Assembly: GCF_000688295.1 (NCBI RefSeq)
Contig: NZ_JHZF01000013.1
Location: 372,001 to 436,000, forward strand
Length of the DNA: 64,000 nucleotides
Source: Pseudooceanicola nanhaiensis DSM 18065
GTDB lineage: Bacteria; Pseudomonadota; Alphaproteobacteria; Rhodobacterales; Rhodobacteraceae
Direction: 5' to 3'
Position numbers and translations under genes: made by a program. This document shows, one piece after another, positions 51,914 to 60,888 of this stretch (position 1 is the first letter of the stretch; the number at the start of each line of letters is the position of its first letter). The notes beneath the pieces were generated by a model. The model saw only the letters and a list, made by a program, of their open reading frames with translations. It searched no databases and was not told the DNA's origin.

Positions 51914-53754
51914 CGGGTGATTTCTCCGCGTTGCTGGGTGCTGAACACCGTTTCGGTAAAGGAATTGATCGAGACATACTTGCGCATGAACCGTTCGAGC
52001 ACCGCCGCCATCAGGTAGGCGTTGGTGCCCTCGAAAAAGCTTTCGTCGAAGGTCAGCGAGACCTCGAGCCCGCGCACCGCCGTCGACATCACGCCGTCGG
52101 CCATCCGCCGCACGATGGGGCGGGATGAGACGGCGGTGAGCCCCTCGAGCTGCTTCTCGAGCACCCGGTCGCCTTCGGGCGCGTAGATGCCGATCAGCTC
52201 GCGCAGCGCGGCGGCGCCGTCCTGGCTCTGGCCGTCCGCGATCGACAGGTAATTGAGGCTGAGGTGGCTGATCAGCCGCCACGCGGTGTCGCCCTGCGCC
52301 AGCGATGGCCGGGGCCGGGTCGGGCTGACGGGCGTGGTCACATGGGCCACGGGCCCGCCGTCGGGCAGATAGAAGAGGTCCCGCGCGCCGGTCGGCAGCA
52401 GCAGCGGCAGATCGCGGTTCGTCACCATGGCGGTGACGGCCAGCTGGTCGAGCCCGGCGTCGTAGGGCGCCTGCGAGGCGTCCACCAGCGACAGGTAGAC
52501 CTCGGACCCGAGGTAGGAGGTCCGCACCCCCTTGAGCCGCTCGCGCTCGGCCCGCTGCCGCATCTTGCGCGACTGGGTGTAATAGGCCGGGTGGGTCTCT
52601 CCGGCCGCGGTCAGGTCGTCGGCGGAATAGAACGGGCGGAATGCCGTGTCCTTCTCGCCGCGGGCGCTGATGCCGGTGACGGAGCGCAGCGAGTGGATCT
52701 CGAAATCCAGCGGGGCGGTGCGGTCGGCGACCACGTGCTGTTCCACGTCGCTCGCCGAGACATGCACCCGGTCGCAGCGCTTCTCGAAGAGGTTGATCGC
52801 CGGGGTGGCATGCAGGGTGAAGGCTTCGGGCGTCACGCCCGAGGCGACGCCCGGATCGCCGTCGCGCAGAAGGATGTAGATGTCGACATCGTGGCCCTTG
52901 GACCGGCCGAGCGCCATCGACAGGCCCTGAAGCTCCACGAAGTGGTAGCGCTCCGGCATGGCGAAGTACTCCTGCAACAGCCGGTAGCCGTCGAAACTCT
53001 GCCGGGGCGTGGGCAGAAGCGCCTCGTCAGGGTCGAATCCGCGCGGCACGACGCGCCCGTTTGGCAGCTCCGCGATCCAGTCCGCCCGCCGGTCGGTCGA
53101 GCGTCCGATGACCCCCGTGACCTGCGTGCAGAGCAGTTCGTGCAGCATCCAGTTCTTGCCCTCCTGCCCGTTCAGGAAGAGCGCCAGCCGGTCCAGCGAC
53201 AGCTCCGCGATCGGCAGGCCCTGCGCGCGGCTCAGCCGCAGCCGGACCGCCGCCCGAGTCTCGGTGTCGCGCGACACCCCGGCGGCCACCAGTTCGCCGC
53301 GGCCGTCGATGTATTCCGCCTCGGTGATGGTCACGGGCCAGAGCGTCACGTCGCTGGCGGTGCGGAAGACGCAGGCGGTGTGGTCGTCGTCGCCCAGCGT
53401 GCTGCGCAGCTCGGATCCGCGCGGGATCAGGTGGCCATCGGCGAGCGAGGCGTTCTGCATGTCGGGTTCGAAGGCCGCCACCATCATCGAGGGCGTCGGC
53501 GCGAGGTAATGCGGATAGACGATTTCCAGCAGGTGGCTCGTCAGGTTGGGATATTGCAGCTCGAGCTCGAGCTGCACCCGCGCCGACAGGAAGGCGACCC
53601 CCTCGAGCAGGCGCTCGACATAGGGATCGACGACCTCGACCCCGTCCATCCCGAGCCGCGCCGCGATCTTGGGATAGGCCTGCGCGAATTCCGCCCCCAT
53701 GTCGCGCATGAAGGCCAGTTCGCCCTCGTAATGTTTCAGCAGCCGGGTATCCAT
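51877..53754 (-). CDS. tssF: T6SS baseplate protein TssF
   Basis: A 625-residue TssF (ImpG): LLKHYEGELAFMRDMGAEFA at the start, DPYVERLLEGVAFLSARVQL, and YPHYLAPTPSMMV are all family signatures. Full length for the family. Followed by tssG with overlap, preceded by tssE with a seven-base gap. Confidence 0.95.
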   Translation of the reverse strand: MDTRLLKHYEGELAFMRDMGAEFAQAYPKIAARLGMDGVEVVDPYVERLLEGVAFLSARVQLELELQYPNLTSHLLEIVYPHYLAPTPSMMVAAFEPDMQNASLADGHLIPRGSELRSTLGDDDHTACVFRTASDVTLWPVTITEAEYIDGRGELVAAGVSRDTETRAAVRLRLSRAQGLPIAELSLDRLALFLNGQEGKNWMLHELLCTQVTGVIGRSTDRRADWIAELPNGRVVPRGFDPDEALLPTPRQSFDGYRLLQEYFAMPERYHFVELQGLSMALGRSKGHDVDIYILLRDGDPGVASGVTPEAFTLHATPAINLFEKRCDRVHVSASDVEQHVVADRTAPLDFEIHSLRSVTGISARGEKDTAFRPFYSADDLTAAGETHPAYYTQSRKMRQRAERERLKGVRTSYLGSEVYLSLVDASQAPYDAGLDQLAVTAMVTNRDLPLLLPTGARDLFYLPDGGPVAHVTTPVSPTRPRPSLAQGDTAWRLISHLSLNYLSIADGQSQDGAAALRELIGIYAPEGDRVLEKQLEGLTAVSSRPIVRRMADGVMSTAVRGLEVSLTFDESFFEGTNAYLMAAVLERFMRKYVSINSFTETVFSTQQRGEITRWRPESGMGRII

Positions 53755-53761
53755 GGGGGGC

Positions 53762-54259
53762 TCAGGCGATCCTTTCCAGTTCGATCTCTCCGGTCGTCAC
53801 GTCCACCTGCGACCGCAGATAGAGCTCGAGCGGAATGGGCTGCGCCCACATGTCGGCGCGGATGTCGAAGGTGACGAGCGTCTCGCGGTTGCTGTCGCCC
53901 TTCCGCAGCAGCACGTTCACCGAGCCGGGGTGAATCCGCGGCTCGAACACGCGGATCGCCTCGGCGATGGACTTGCGGATCAGGCCGGCGCGTTCGGCGG
54001 TGGAATATTCGCCCGCGACCTCGTGGATCCCGAAGTTCAGGACCGAGCGGCTGGCATGGGGATAGCGGTCCGCGTCGATCATCGAGCTGTTGTCGGAGGT
54101 GTTCAGCAGCCAGGACAGGTCGCGCTGGATGATCTCGCGCAGGCGGCGCAGGTCGATGACCCGGTCGTCGCGCCGTTCGGCCGGCACGCCCGGATCGCTG
54201 TCCGTGAGCCGGTCGAGCAGCGACGGCTGGAGCCGTTCGGTGATCGTCCGGTCAGACAT
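53762..54259 (-). CDS. tssE: T6SS baseplate protein TssE (gp25-like)
   Basis: A 165-residue gp25/lysozyme-like baseplate protein: LQPSLLDRLTD at the start, DLSWLLNTSDN, SVLNFGIHEVAG, EAIRVFEPRI and a VTFDIRADMW strand. It nucleates sheath assembly. Its start overlaps the tagJ stop by eight bases. Confidence 0.93.
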   Translation of the reverse strand: MSDRTITERLQPSLLDRLTDSDPGVPAERRDDRVIDLRRLREIIQRDLSWLLNTSDNSSMIDADRYPHASRSVLNFGIHEVAGEYSTAERAGLIRKSIAEAIRVFEPRIHPGSVNVLLRKGDSNRETLVTFDIRADMWAQPIPLELYLRSQVDVTTGEIELERIA

Positions 54260-55055
54260 CGCCGCCCCCGGTGTCCATCTTCAGCAGCCGGACGTCCATC
54301 AGCGGCAGGTCGCCCAGATCGGTCGTCCAGAGCCGCTGGCCGATGCCCGCGTAGGTCTCCGCACCGAGGTCGTTCCACCGGGTGACGCGCGCCAGCTTCT
54401 CGGCGTCACTGCCGGTCTCGGCGGTGCCCGGATAGCGGGTCGGGATCAGCGCCACGATGTCGCCGCCGTTGGCCAGCCGGATGCTGGCGGGCGTCCAGAC
54501 GGCGTCGCGCAGGTCGGCGGGGGGCTCGAAGCTCGCCTCGGCTATGGCGCTGAAGGGCATCCAGAAATAGCGCCCGTTCACGATCACCTCGAGCAGCGGC
54601 CCCAGCCGCATGTCGGCGTCGGCGATCCATGCGAAGGCCTGACCGTCGACCTGACCCGAGACCGCCGGGGCGGCATCGAAGGCGCGGTCGCGGATCTCGG
54701 CGGCACGGTCGGGCTGGCCGGCGGCCTGCGCCTTGAGCGCCTCGATCATCAGGGCGGTCCATTCCTGCGGTTCGCCGAAGATCAGCGGGTCCTTCTCGCC
54801 CGCGAAGACCTTCTCGCGGTAGACCTCGCAGACGATCCCCTCGCGATAGGTCTGGGCCATCGGCGTGGCCGCCTTGTCGAGCTCGGCCGACACCTTGAGC
54901 TGGGCGATCGCCCGTTTCCATTCGCCGCGGACGCAGAGCAGCTGGAACAGGAAAATCCGCAGCGCCGCGTTCGAGGCATCCGCTCGCACCGCGTCCTGCA
55001 GGGCGGCGAGGGCGCCGTCCAGGTCTCCGGCCTTCAGCAAGTCTTCGGCAGTCAA
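54252..55055 (-). CDS. tagJ: T6SS accessory protein TagJ (ImpE)
   Basis: A 267-residue ImpE/TagJ protein: an N-terminal TPR-like helical part (AEDLLKAGDLDGALAALQDA, FLFQLLCVRGEWKRA) and a C-terminal globular part with AFAWIADADMRLGPLLEVI and YFWMPFSAI. TagJ binds the N-terminal helix of TssB in some systems and assists ClpV recycling. This system offers it two TssB N-termini, the free one and the fused one. Confidence 0.9.
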   Translation of the reverse strand: MTAEDLLKAGDLDGALAALQDAVRADASNAALRIFLFQLLCVRGEWKRAIAQLKVSAELDKAATPMAQTYREGIVCEVYREKVFAGEKDPLIFGEPQEWTALMIEALKAQAAGQPDRAAEIRDRAFDAAPAVSGQVDGQAFAWIADADMRLGPLLEVIVNGRYFWMPFSAIAEASFEPPADLRDAVWTPASIRLANGGDIVALIPTRYPGTAETGSDAEKLARVTRWNDLGAETYAGIGQRLWTTDLGDLPLMDVRLLKMDTGGGDV

Positions 55056-55083
55056 GGGTCGTCTCCCGTCTATGAGGCAACGA

Positions 55084-55103
55084 CAGGCCCCGAGGGGAGC
55101 CTG
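55084..55103 (-). terminator. Imperfect hairpin between hcp and tagJ
   Basis: On the minus strand CAGG-CT-CCCC-TC-GGGG-CCTG can fold into an eight-pair stem with a two-base bulge, in the 78-base gap after hcp, the longest gap of the train. There is no U-run, so it is more likely an attenuator or mRNA-stabilising stem that lets hcp be produced in excess than a full stop. Confidence 0.3.
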
Positions 55104-55133
55104 CCGTCAGCGCAACCGGTAAGGCGGAGGGGT

Positions 55134-55652
55134 CTACTTGACCGCCAGGTTCGCCTCGTTGAGCACGCGGCTCCATTCGCCCGACTTCGACGAGCCCAGC
55201 CGGCCGTCCGCCATCTGTTCGGTGTAGGTCACCTTCATCGCGCCGTACTGGATCACGACGGTCTCTTCGCAGATGTCGTCACCGTCCGAGCCGGACCAGC
55301 TGATGTCCTGGATCATGACCAGCTTGAATTCCCACTTCAGGAACTCGTCGCCGGATTTCCCGCCGCCGCCGGACCGGCGCAGGACGATGTGCATGTCGTC
55401 GAAATGGGTGCCGTCGCAAAGGCGCGAGAACATCTCGCACGAGGCGGTGTCGGTCTTCTTGGTGATCGTCAGTTCCTTGAACGTCGCCTTGCCGGCGCCG
55501 CCCCCGGCCGAGATCGAGCCGATGTTGATGTTGTTCTCGGCCCCGATTTCGAAGCTCAGGATCTCGAAGGCGCCCTTGTCCTTGTATTTCTTGTCCTGGG
55601 TTTCGCCCTTCACGTCCTTGTCGAGGAAGTAGCAGAATGCGTCGAATGCCAT
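55134..55652 (-). CDS. hcp: T6SS tube protein Hcp (TssD)
   Basis: A 172-residue Hcp forming the hexameric inner tube: MAFDAFCYFLDKDVKGET at the start, IEILSF-type and GKATFKELTITKKTDTAS segments, and the C-terminal YTEQMADGR. Its start follows tssC by 52 bases with GAAAGGGAC upstream. Plain Hcp without toxin extension. Confidence 0.96.
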   Translation of the reverse strand: MAFDAFCYFLDKDVKGETQDKKYKDKGAFEILSFEIGAENNINIGSISAGGGAGKATFKELTITKKTDTASCEMFSRLCDGTHFDDMHIVLRRSGGGGKSGDEFLKWEFKLVMIQDISWSGSDGDDICEETVVIQYGAMKVTYTEQMADGRLGSSKSGEWSRVLNEANLAVK

Positions 55653-55704
55653 TGGTCAGTCCCTTTCGATGTAACAGGTCTTTTTTGAAGCGTGAGCGGG
55701 GCGG

Positions 55705-57201
55705 TCAGGCGCCCTTCTCGGTCGGAAGCTTGGAAACGAGGCGGAGGGACACGGACAGTCCCTCGAGCTGGTAATGCGGCCGGAGATAGAATTTCGACGT
55801 GTAATACCCCGGGTTGCCCTCGACCTCCTCGACGACGACCTGCGCCGCGGCCAGCGGGCGCCGCGCCTTGACGTCCTCGGGCGAGGTGGCGGAGTTCAGA
55901 TCGACGTAATTGCTGATCCACTCCTGCAGCCAGCGTTCCATGTCGTCCCGGCTCTTGTAGGAGCCCACCTTGTCGCGGACGATGCACTTCAGGTAATGCG
56001 CGAAACGGCAGGTCGCGAAGAGATAGGGCAGCCGCGCCGCGAGGTTGGCGTTCGCGGTCGCGTCCTCATCGTCATATTCGGCAGGCTTGTGCAGCGACTG
56101 GGCGCCGATGAAGGCCGCGATGTCGGAGTTCTTCCGGTGGATCAGCGGCATCATCCCGTTCTTGGCCAGCTCCGCCTCGCGACGGTCCGAGATGGCGATC
56201 TCGGTCGGGCATTTCTGGTCCACGCCGCCGTCGTCGGTCGGGAAGGTGTGCGAAGGCAGGTTGGCCACCGCGCCGCCGCTCTCGATCCCGCGGATCCGCG
56301 AGCACCAGCCGTATTCCTTGAACGACCGGTTGATGTTCACCGCCATGCCGTAGGCCGCGTTCACCCAGCTGTACTTCTCGCTGTCGGCGCCGTCGGTGTC
56401 TTCCTCGAAGGCGAAGGCCTCGACCGGGTCGGTCTTGGAGCCATAGGGCAGCCGGCCCAGGAACCGCGGCATGGCGAGGCCCACGTACTTGGAATCCTCG
56501 CTCTCGCGCAGCGACCGCCAGGCGGCGTATTCCGGCGTCTGGAAGATCTTGGTCAGGTCACGCGGGTTGGCGAGCTCGGACCAGCTGTCCATCTGGAACA
56601 GGTTCGGGCTGGCGCCGGTGATCAGCGGCGCATGGGCCGCGGCGGCGATCTTGGACATCTCGCCCAGAAGCTCGACGTCGGGCGGGGAATGGTCGAAGTG
56701 GTAATCCGCCACCAGCGCGCCGTAGGGCTCGCCGCCGAACTGGCCGAATTCCTCTTCGTAGACCTTCTTGAAGATCGGCGACTGGTCCCACGCGGTCCCC
56801 TTGAACTTGCGCAGGGTCTTGTGCATGTCCTTCTTCGAGATGTTCATCACCCGGACCTTGAGCATCTCGTCGGTCTCGGTGTTGTTCACCAGGTAATGCA
56901 GGCCGCGCCACGCGCTTTCGAGCTGCTGGAAGTCGGCGTGGTGCAGGATCAGGTTCACCTGCTCGGTCAGCTTCTTGTCGATCTCGGCCACGATGCTCTC
57001 GATCGAGCGCAGCGCGTCGTCCGAGATCAGGTCGGTATTCGCCAGCGCCTGTTCCGCCAGCGTCTTGACCGCCTGTTCGACCGCCGTCTTGGCCTGGTCG
57101 GACTTCGGGCGGAATTCCTTCTTCAGCAGGTTCTCGAAATCGGAGGACCCGAATGCGGTGGCACCGGCGCCGGCTGCTGCTTCGGTTTCAGTCTCGGCCA
57201 T
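55705..57201 (-). CDS. tssC: T6SS contractile sheath large subunit TssC
   Basis: A full-length 498-residue TssC: LILHHADFQQLESAWRGLHY, FDHSPPDVELLGEMSKIAAA, GLAMPRFLGRLPYG and the C-terminal YTSKFYLRPHYQLEGLSVSL. It polymerises with TssB around the Hcp tube. It is the complete counterpart of the truncated TssC-like part in the 1413-residue fusion. It lies three bases after tssB. Confidence 0.96.
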   Translation of the reverse strand: MAETETEAAAGAGATAFGSSDFENLLKKEFRPKSDQAKTAVEQAVKTLAEQALANTDLISDDALRSIESIVAEIDKKLTEQVNLILHHADFQQLESAWRGLHYLVNNTETDEMLKVRVMNISKKDMHKTLRKFKGTAWDQSPIFKKVYEEEFGQFGGEPYGALVADYHFDHSPPDVELLGEMSKIAAAAHAPLITGASPNLFQMDSWSELANPRDLTKIFQTPEYAAWRSLRESEDSKYVGLAMPRFLGRLPYGSKTDPVEAFAFEEDTDGADSEKYSWVNAAYGMAVNINRSFKEYGWCSRIRGIESGGAVANLPSHTFPTDDGGVDQKCPTEIAISDRREAELAKNGMMPLIHRKNSDIAAFIGAQSLHKPAEYDDEDATANANLAARLPYLFATCRFAHYLKCIVRDKVGSYKSRDDMERWLQEWISNYVDLNSATSPEDVKARRPLAAAQVVVEEVEGNPGYYTSKFYLRPHYQLEGLSVSLRLVSKLPTEKGA

Positions 57202-57204
57202 GTC

Positions 57205-57720
57205 TCACTCCTGCTCTTGGGTGTCGGCTTTGGGGGCAGGCTGCGCCGCGAGGGTCTTCAGCAGCGCGGGGTCCTGGATGATCTTGCCGATCAGGTCCTC
57301 GGCGCCCGATTTGCCATCCATGTAGGTCATCAGGTTGGACAGCTGCGTCCGCGCCTCGAGGAGCTCCTTCAGCGGCTCGACCTTGCGGGCGATCGCGGCG
57401 GGGCTGAAATCGTCCATCGACTCGAAGGTGATATCGACCGCCATGTTGCCCTCGCCGGTCAGCGTGTTGGGCACGGTGAAGGCGGCGCGCGGCTTCATCG
57501 ACTTCATGCGTTCGTCGAAATTGTCGACGTCGATCTCGAGGAACTTGCGGTCCGCGACGGCGGGCTGGGGCGCTTCGGACTTGCCGGCCAGGTCGGCCAT
57601 GACGCCCATCACGAAGGGCAGCTGGACCTTCTTCTCGGCGCCGTAGAGCTCCACATCATATTCGATCTGAACGCGGGGCGCCCGGTTTCTGGCAATGAAC
57701 TTCTGTGAACTTCCAGACAT
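57205..57720 (-). CDS. tssB: T6SS contractile sheath small subunit TssB
   Basis: A 171-residue TssB: RNRAPRVQIEYDVELYGAEK near the start, LPFVMGVMADLAG, VPNTLTGEGNMAVDITFESM and LLEARTQLSNLMTYMDGK. ATG 57720 has AAGGAG nine bases upstream, which excludes the in-frame TTG six bases earlier. The N-terminal 150 residues of the fusion at 40685-44926 are a close second copy. Confidence 0.95.
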   Translation of the reverse strand: MSGSSQKFIARNRAPRVQIEYDVELYGAEKKVQLPFVMGVMADLAGKSEAPQPAVADRKFLEIDVDNFDERMKSMKPRAAFTVPNTLTGEGNMAVDITFESMDDFSPAAIARKVEPLKELLEARTQLSNLMTYMDGKSGAEDLIGKIIQDPALLKTLAAQPAPKADTQEQE

Positions 57721-57782
57721 AAACAATGACTCCTTCGCACCTGTCGCAGTTCGCTTTCAGCCACGCGCGGTGGCGGTTGATC

Positions 57783-58799
57783 TCAATAGTCTTCTTCCTC
57801 GATGCCACCGATCAGGTTGACGTTGTCGACGCCCCCGGGGGCGAGGTCCTTCACGATGGTCAGGAAATCCGCGTTCACGAGCTTCTTCGCGCGGTTGAGG
57901 AGGATGGGGACGGGGCTGGAGGGCTCCGCCCGGGCGTAATAGGCGATGATCCGGTCGATCGCGTTCAGCACGTCGGTCGAGGTGTTGATCGCGCCGCCGC
58001 CGCCCTGGGCCGGGCGGGCGGCCGGGGCATCGCCCGGTTCCTCCTCCGCCGGCACATCCTCGACCGGCCCGCCGAGCGCGGAGGTCATCCGGGTGTTGGC
58101 CTGTTTCAGCAGCTTGATCAGCGGATCGAGGTCGGGCCCCTGCCCCGGCACCTCGGCATCGAACTTGGCGCTGATCGCCTCCACGTCGCCCAGCGCGCCG
58201 GAGACGGCGGTGGCGATCCGGCGCAGGACCTCCTCGTCGGTGTCCTGGAACGCGGCGCCGACGCTCGACGTGTCGGGCACATCGTCCATGTCGGCGCTCG
58301 GGGTGATCTCGCCCTCGGCCACGGCGATGTCGCGCAGGGACATGTTGCCGAAGGTCCGGCTCTGGGTCAGCGGCGCCTTGCGGACGCCGCGCAGGATCCG
58401 GTTCGGATCGGCCAGCGTGAGCACCGCGTTGACCCGCATCGTGGGGTCGTTGTCGTCGTCGGCATCGAGCTGCGGGTGGCAGGTCTCCCAATGGGTCTCG
58501 AGGCACTGGCGGATATAGCGCGTCGCCTCGGCAAAGCCGGGGAAGCCGCTCAGCCGGAGCTGCGCCTCGGCCAGGTAGATCGCGGCGCGCAGGTCATGGC
58601 TCCGTTCCAGCACCGCCAGCGCGAGTTTCGAGACCTCCTTGTAGTCCGGTTCCTCGGCCGCGAGGATCTCTTCCCCGGCCTGGCGCTCCTCGCCGGGCTG
58701 GGCCGCGATCTCGAGCTGCGTGAAGCCCGGGTCATACTCCAGATCCTCACCGCTGGGCGGATCTTCTTCACGATCCTGAAGAAGAAGCTCGACGTCCAT
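57783..58799 (-). CDS. tssA: T6SS TssA (ImpA family)
   Basis: A 338-residue TssA with the ImpA N-terminal domain (PPSGEDLEYDPGFTQLE, EVSKLALAVLERSHDLRAAI, WETCHPQLDADDDNDPTMRV) and a C-terminal end (AIDRIIAYYARAEPSSPVPI, FLTIVKDLAPGG). It acts in priming and/or capping of the growing sheath. First gene of the T6SS train; AGGGAGG precedes the ATG. Confidence 0.93.
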   Translation of the reverse strand: MDVELLLQDREEDPPSGEDLEYDPGFTQLEIAAQPGEERQAGEEILAAEEPDYKEVSKLALAVLERSHDLRAAIYLAEAQLRLSGFPGFAEATRYIRQCLETHWETCHPQLDADDDNDPTMRVNAVLTLADPNRILRGVRKAPLTQSRTFGNMSLRDIAVAEGEITPSADMDDVPDTSSVGAAFQDTDEEVLRRIATAVSGALGDVEAISAKFDAEVPGQGPDLDPLIKLLKQANTRMTSALGGPVEDVPAEEEPGDAPAARPAQGGGGAINTSTDVLNAIDRIIAYYARAEPSSPVPILLNRAKKLVNADFLTIVKDLAPGGVDNVNLIGGIEEEDY

Positions 58800-59011
58800 T
58801 GACCCTCCCTGAATTCGAATTAGTTCATGATTTTGGCGCGTTGCGCCTGAAAAGTTTACGTCACGTTATCACGAAACTTGGCTTTTGCTAGGCACTCCGC
58901 GCCTTTCCGAGCCATTTCGTGAATATTTCGCATCTCCGCCCCGCACCCCCGAAAAACTTGACCGGATTGGGCGTTTCGCCTTTGATCGACGGTGATATCA
59001 GCGGAGGTCAC
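58800..59011. promoter_or_regulatory. Divergent control region of the T6SS train and the Exb operon
   Basis: This 212-base gap is the lowest-GC stretch seen. It contains the palindrome AATTCGAATT (58812-58821), the stem GGCGC-GTT-GCGCC (58835-58847) and the direct repeat TCACG-TTA-TCACG (58861-58873), all in the likely leader or promoter of tssA. I could not assign a convincing -35/-10 or sigma-54 site to tssA. A sigma-70-like promoter faces right (58958-58986). Confidence 0.5.
58958..58986 (+). promoter_or_regulatory. Candidate sigma-70 type promoter for the Exb operon
   Basis: TTGACC (58958-58963), 17 bases, then TTTGAT (58981-58986). Predicted start near 58993, followed by the ribosome site GGAGG (59003-59007) and ATG 59012. 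Confidence 0.45.
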
Positions 59012-59431
59012 ATGCGTTCATTGATGGCAATCCTGCTCTGCGGGTCGGTGTCGCTGGCCACGCAGGCTGCGGCGGACGCAGGCAAACTCACGGTTGAGCT
59101 GAACAAGTTCGAATCGTCCGACGGTGGCGGATGCCGGGCCTTCTTCCTGTTCCGGAACGACAGCGGAAAGGCCTTCGAGGGGTTCGAGATGTCGCTCGCG
59201 ATCCTCGACGGCGGGGGCGTGATCGACCGGCTCCTGAACGTCGACGCCGCGCCGCTCCCCGTCGCCCGCACGACGCTGAAACTGTTCGAGATCCCCGGCA
59301 TCGCCTGCGACGACATCTCGGAGGTGCTGCTGCACGCGATCGAGGTCTGCAAGCCGCAGAACGAGGAGGCCGCCGACTGTTTCCCGCTGGTGGACCTCGT
59401 CAGCCGGACCACGGCCCGGCTGGAGAAATAG
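59012..59431 (+). CDS. Small secreted protein heading the Exb operon
   Basis: A 139-residue protein with a signal peptide (MAILLCGSVSLATQAAADA, cleavage about residue 24) and a mature part with four cysteines (GGGCRAF, GIACDDI, EVCKPQ, ADCFPL) that could form two disulfides in the periplasm. It looks beta-rich (TVELNKFESS; FFLFRNDSGKAFEGFEMSLA). Family not named with confidence. It lies one base before the exbB-like gene. ATG 59012 chosen for GGAGG and the signal peptide; the frame upstream is open but lacks both. Confidence 0.75.
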   Translation: MRSLMAILLCGSVSLATQAAADAGKLTVELNKFESSDGGGCRAFFLFRNDSGKAFEGFEMSLAILDGGGVIDRLLNVDAAPLPVARTTLKLFEIPGIACDDISEVLLHAIEVCKPQNEEAADCFPLVDLVSRTTARLEK

Positions 59432-59432
59432 A

Positions 59433-60065
59433 ATGCCCGGCGCCCTTCTCGAGACCGCGGGAAGCGGCGGGCCGATCATCATCATCCTCGCGATCCTGTC
59501 GCTGCTCTCGATCGCGTTGATCGTCGGCAAGGGCCTGTCGCTGGCCCGCGTCCGGTCGGGCCGGGCCCGGCGGGACGACGCGCTGGTGACATGGGCGAAG
59601 GGCGACCGCGAGGCGGCATCGGCGGCGGTCGCGCAGGGCGGCGCCCCGGCCGACCGCGTTCTCGCCTACGCGATGGAGGCGACCCGCAGGAAGATGCCGC
59701 GCAAGCCGCTCGAGGCCGAGCTGATGCGCCGCGGCAATGCCGAGGTGGAGGCGATGTCCCGCCATCTCCGCCTGCTCGAGCTGATCGCCATGGTCTCCCC
59801 GCTGCTCGGCCTGCTTGGCACGGTGCTGGGGATGATCCAGTCGTTCCAGCAGCTCGAGATGGCGCAGGGCGCGGCCAATGCCTCGGTGCTGGCGGGCGGC
59901 ATCTGGCAGGCGCTGCTGACCACCGCCGCGGGGCTGATCGTCGCGATCCCGGCGGCGATCGGGGCCGGGCTCCTCACCACCCGCGTGGACGGCGCGGCCC
60001 ATGACATCGAAACCGCCGTCGGGCAGTTCTTTCTGCTGGAGGACACCGGAAGCACCACGCCATGA
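59433..60065 (+). CDS. exbB: MotA/TolQ/ExbB proton channel family protein
   Basis: A 210-residue three-helix protein of the ExbB/TolQ family: an N-terminal helix (IIIILAILSLLSIALIVG), then the paired helices with LIAMVSPLLGLLGTVLGMIQ and GIWQALLTTAAGLIVAIPAA, the proton-channel signatures. It works with the two ExbD proteins that follow. The ribosome site overlaps the stop of the preceding gene. Confidence 0.93.
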   Translation: MPGALLETAGSGGPIIIILAILSLLSIALIVGKGLSLARVRSGRARRDDALVTWAKGDREAASAAVAQGGAPADRVLAYAMEATRRKMPRKPLEAELMRRGNAEVEAMSRHLRLLELIAMVSPLLGLLGTVLGMIQSFQQLEMAQGAANASVLAGGIWQALLTTAAGLIVAIPAAIGAGLLTTRVDGAAHDIETAVGQFFLLEDTGSTTP

Positions 60066-60487
60066 AGCTCGCCCGGTATCACTCCGACAAGGCGCTGATC
60101 TCGCTGGTCCCGCTGATCGACGTGATGCTGATCCTGCTGGTCTTCTTCATGGTGACCTCGACCTATCTCAACCTCGACATGATCCCCTTCGTCGAGCGCA
60201 GCGAAGAGGCGCCGGCGGACGCGGGCGCGGGCGCGGCCTCCGAACCGGCGGGCACCCTGCTCCTGCGGATCTCGGCGGACGGGCAGGCGATCCTCGCCGG
60301 GCAGCCGCTGACCGATGAGGCGCTCGGCGCCGAGATCGCCGCGCGGATCGCGGACAACCCGCTGCTCTCGGTCGTCGTCCTGCCGTCCACGCGCGCGACC
60401 ACGCAGGACCTCGTCTCGGTGCTGGACGCGCTGACGCTGGCAGGGGCGACGCGCATCCGGCTGATGCAGCTGGCGGCGCAGCCATGA
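60062..60487 (+). CDS. exbD: ExbD/TolR family protein, first copy
   Basis: A 141-residue protein with one membrane helix carrying the essential aspartate in SLVPLIDVMLILLVFFM (D20) and a periplasmic ExbD domain ending in LDALTLAGATRIRLMQ. Start overlaps the exbB stop (ATGA). Confidence 0.92.
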   Translation: MKLARYHSDKALISLVPLIDVMLILLVFFMVTSTYLNLDMIPFVERSEEAPADAGAGAASEPAGTLLLRISADGQAILAGQPLTDEALGAEIAARIADNPLLSVVVLPSTRATTQDLVSVLDALTLAGATRIRLMQLAAQP

Positions 60488-60888
60488 AGCTGAAACGGCC
60501 GCCCCGGCGCAGCGCGCCCGAAACCATCGTCGCGCTGATCGACGTCGTCTTCTTCCTGCTCGTCTTCTTCATGCTGATCGGCCGGCTCGACGCCACCTCC
60601 CCGTTCGAGCTGCGCCCGGCCCGCGCCGTCACCGGCACCGACATGCCCGCGGGCGGGGTCACGCTGGCCATCGCGGCGGACGGCGCGCTGGCGCTCGACG
60701 GCGCGGAAGCGGACGCCGCCGCCGTGCTGGACCGGATCGCCGCCCGGCTCGAGTCCGCGCCCGACACGCTGGTGCGGGTCAACGCGGACCGGGCCGCGCA
60801 TCTGTCCGAGGTCCTGCCGCTGGTGGCCGGGATAGAGGCACTGGGCGCCCGCGACGTGATGCTCGTCGTCACGCCGGAGCGCGAGTGA
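60484..60888 (+). CDS. exbD: ExbD/TolR family protein, second copy
   Basis: A 134-residue paralogue of the preceding gene with the membrane aspartate in VALIDVVFFLLVFFML (D20) and periplasmic end VAGIEALGARDVMLVV. Overlaps both neighbours by ATGA/GTGATG junctions. Two different ExbDs next to one ExbB suggests a mixed stator. Confidence 0.92.
   Translation: MKLKRPPRRSAPETIVALIDVVFFLLVFFMLIGRLDATSPFELRPARAVTGTDMPAGGVTLAIAADGALALDGAEADAAAVLDRIAARLESAPDTLVRVNADRAAHLSEVLPLVAGIEALGARDVMLVVTPERE

Noticed and set aside
54090-55688. A 532-codon plus-strand frame opposite tssE, tagJ and hcp
   Set aside because: Three recognised T6SS genes occupy the opposite strand; the frame has shadow-type composition.
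58874-58918. A possible sigma-54 promoter (TGGCTC ... GC) upstream of tssA
   Set aside because: On the minus strand the GG and GC elements are separated by nine and not ten bases and the flanks fit poorly; no enhancer-binding regulator gene is nearby.
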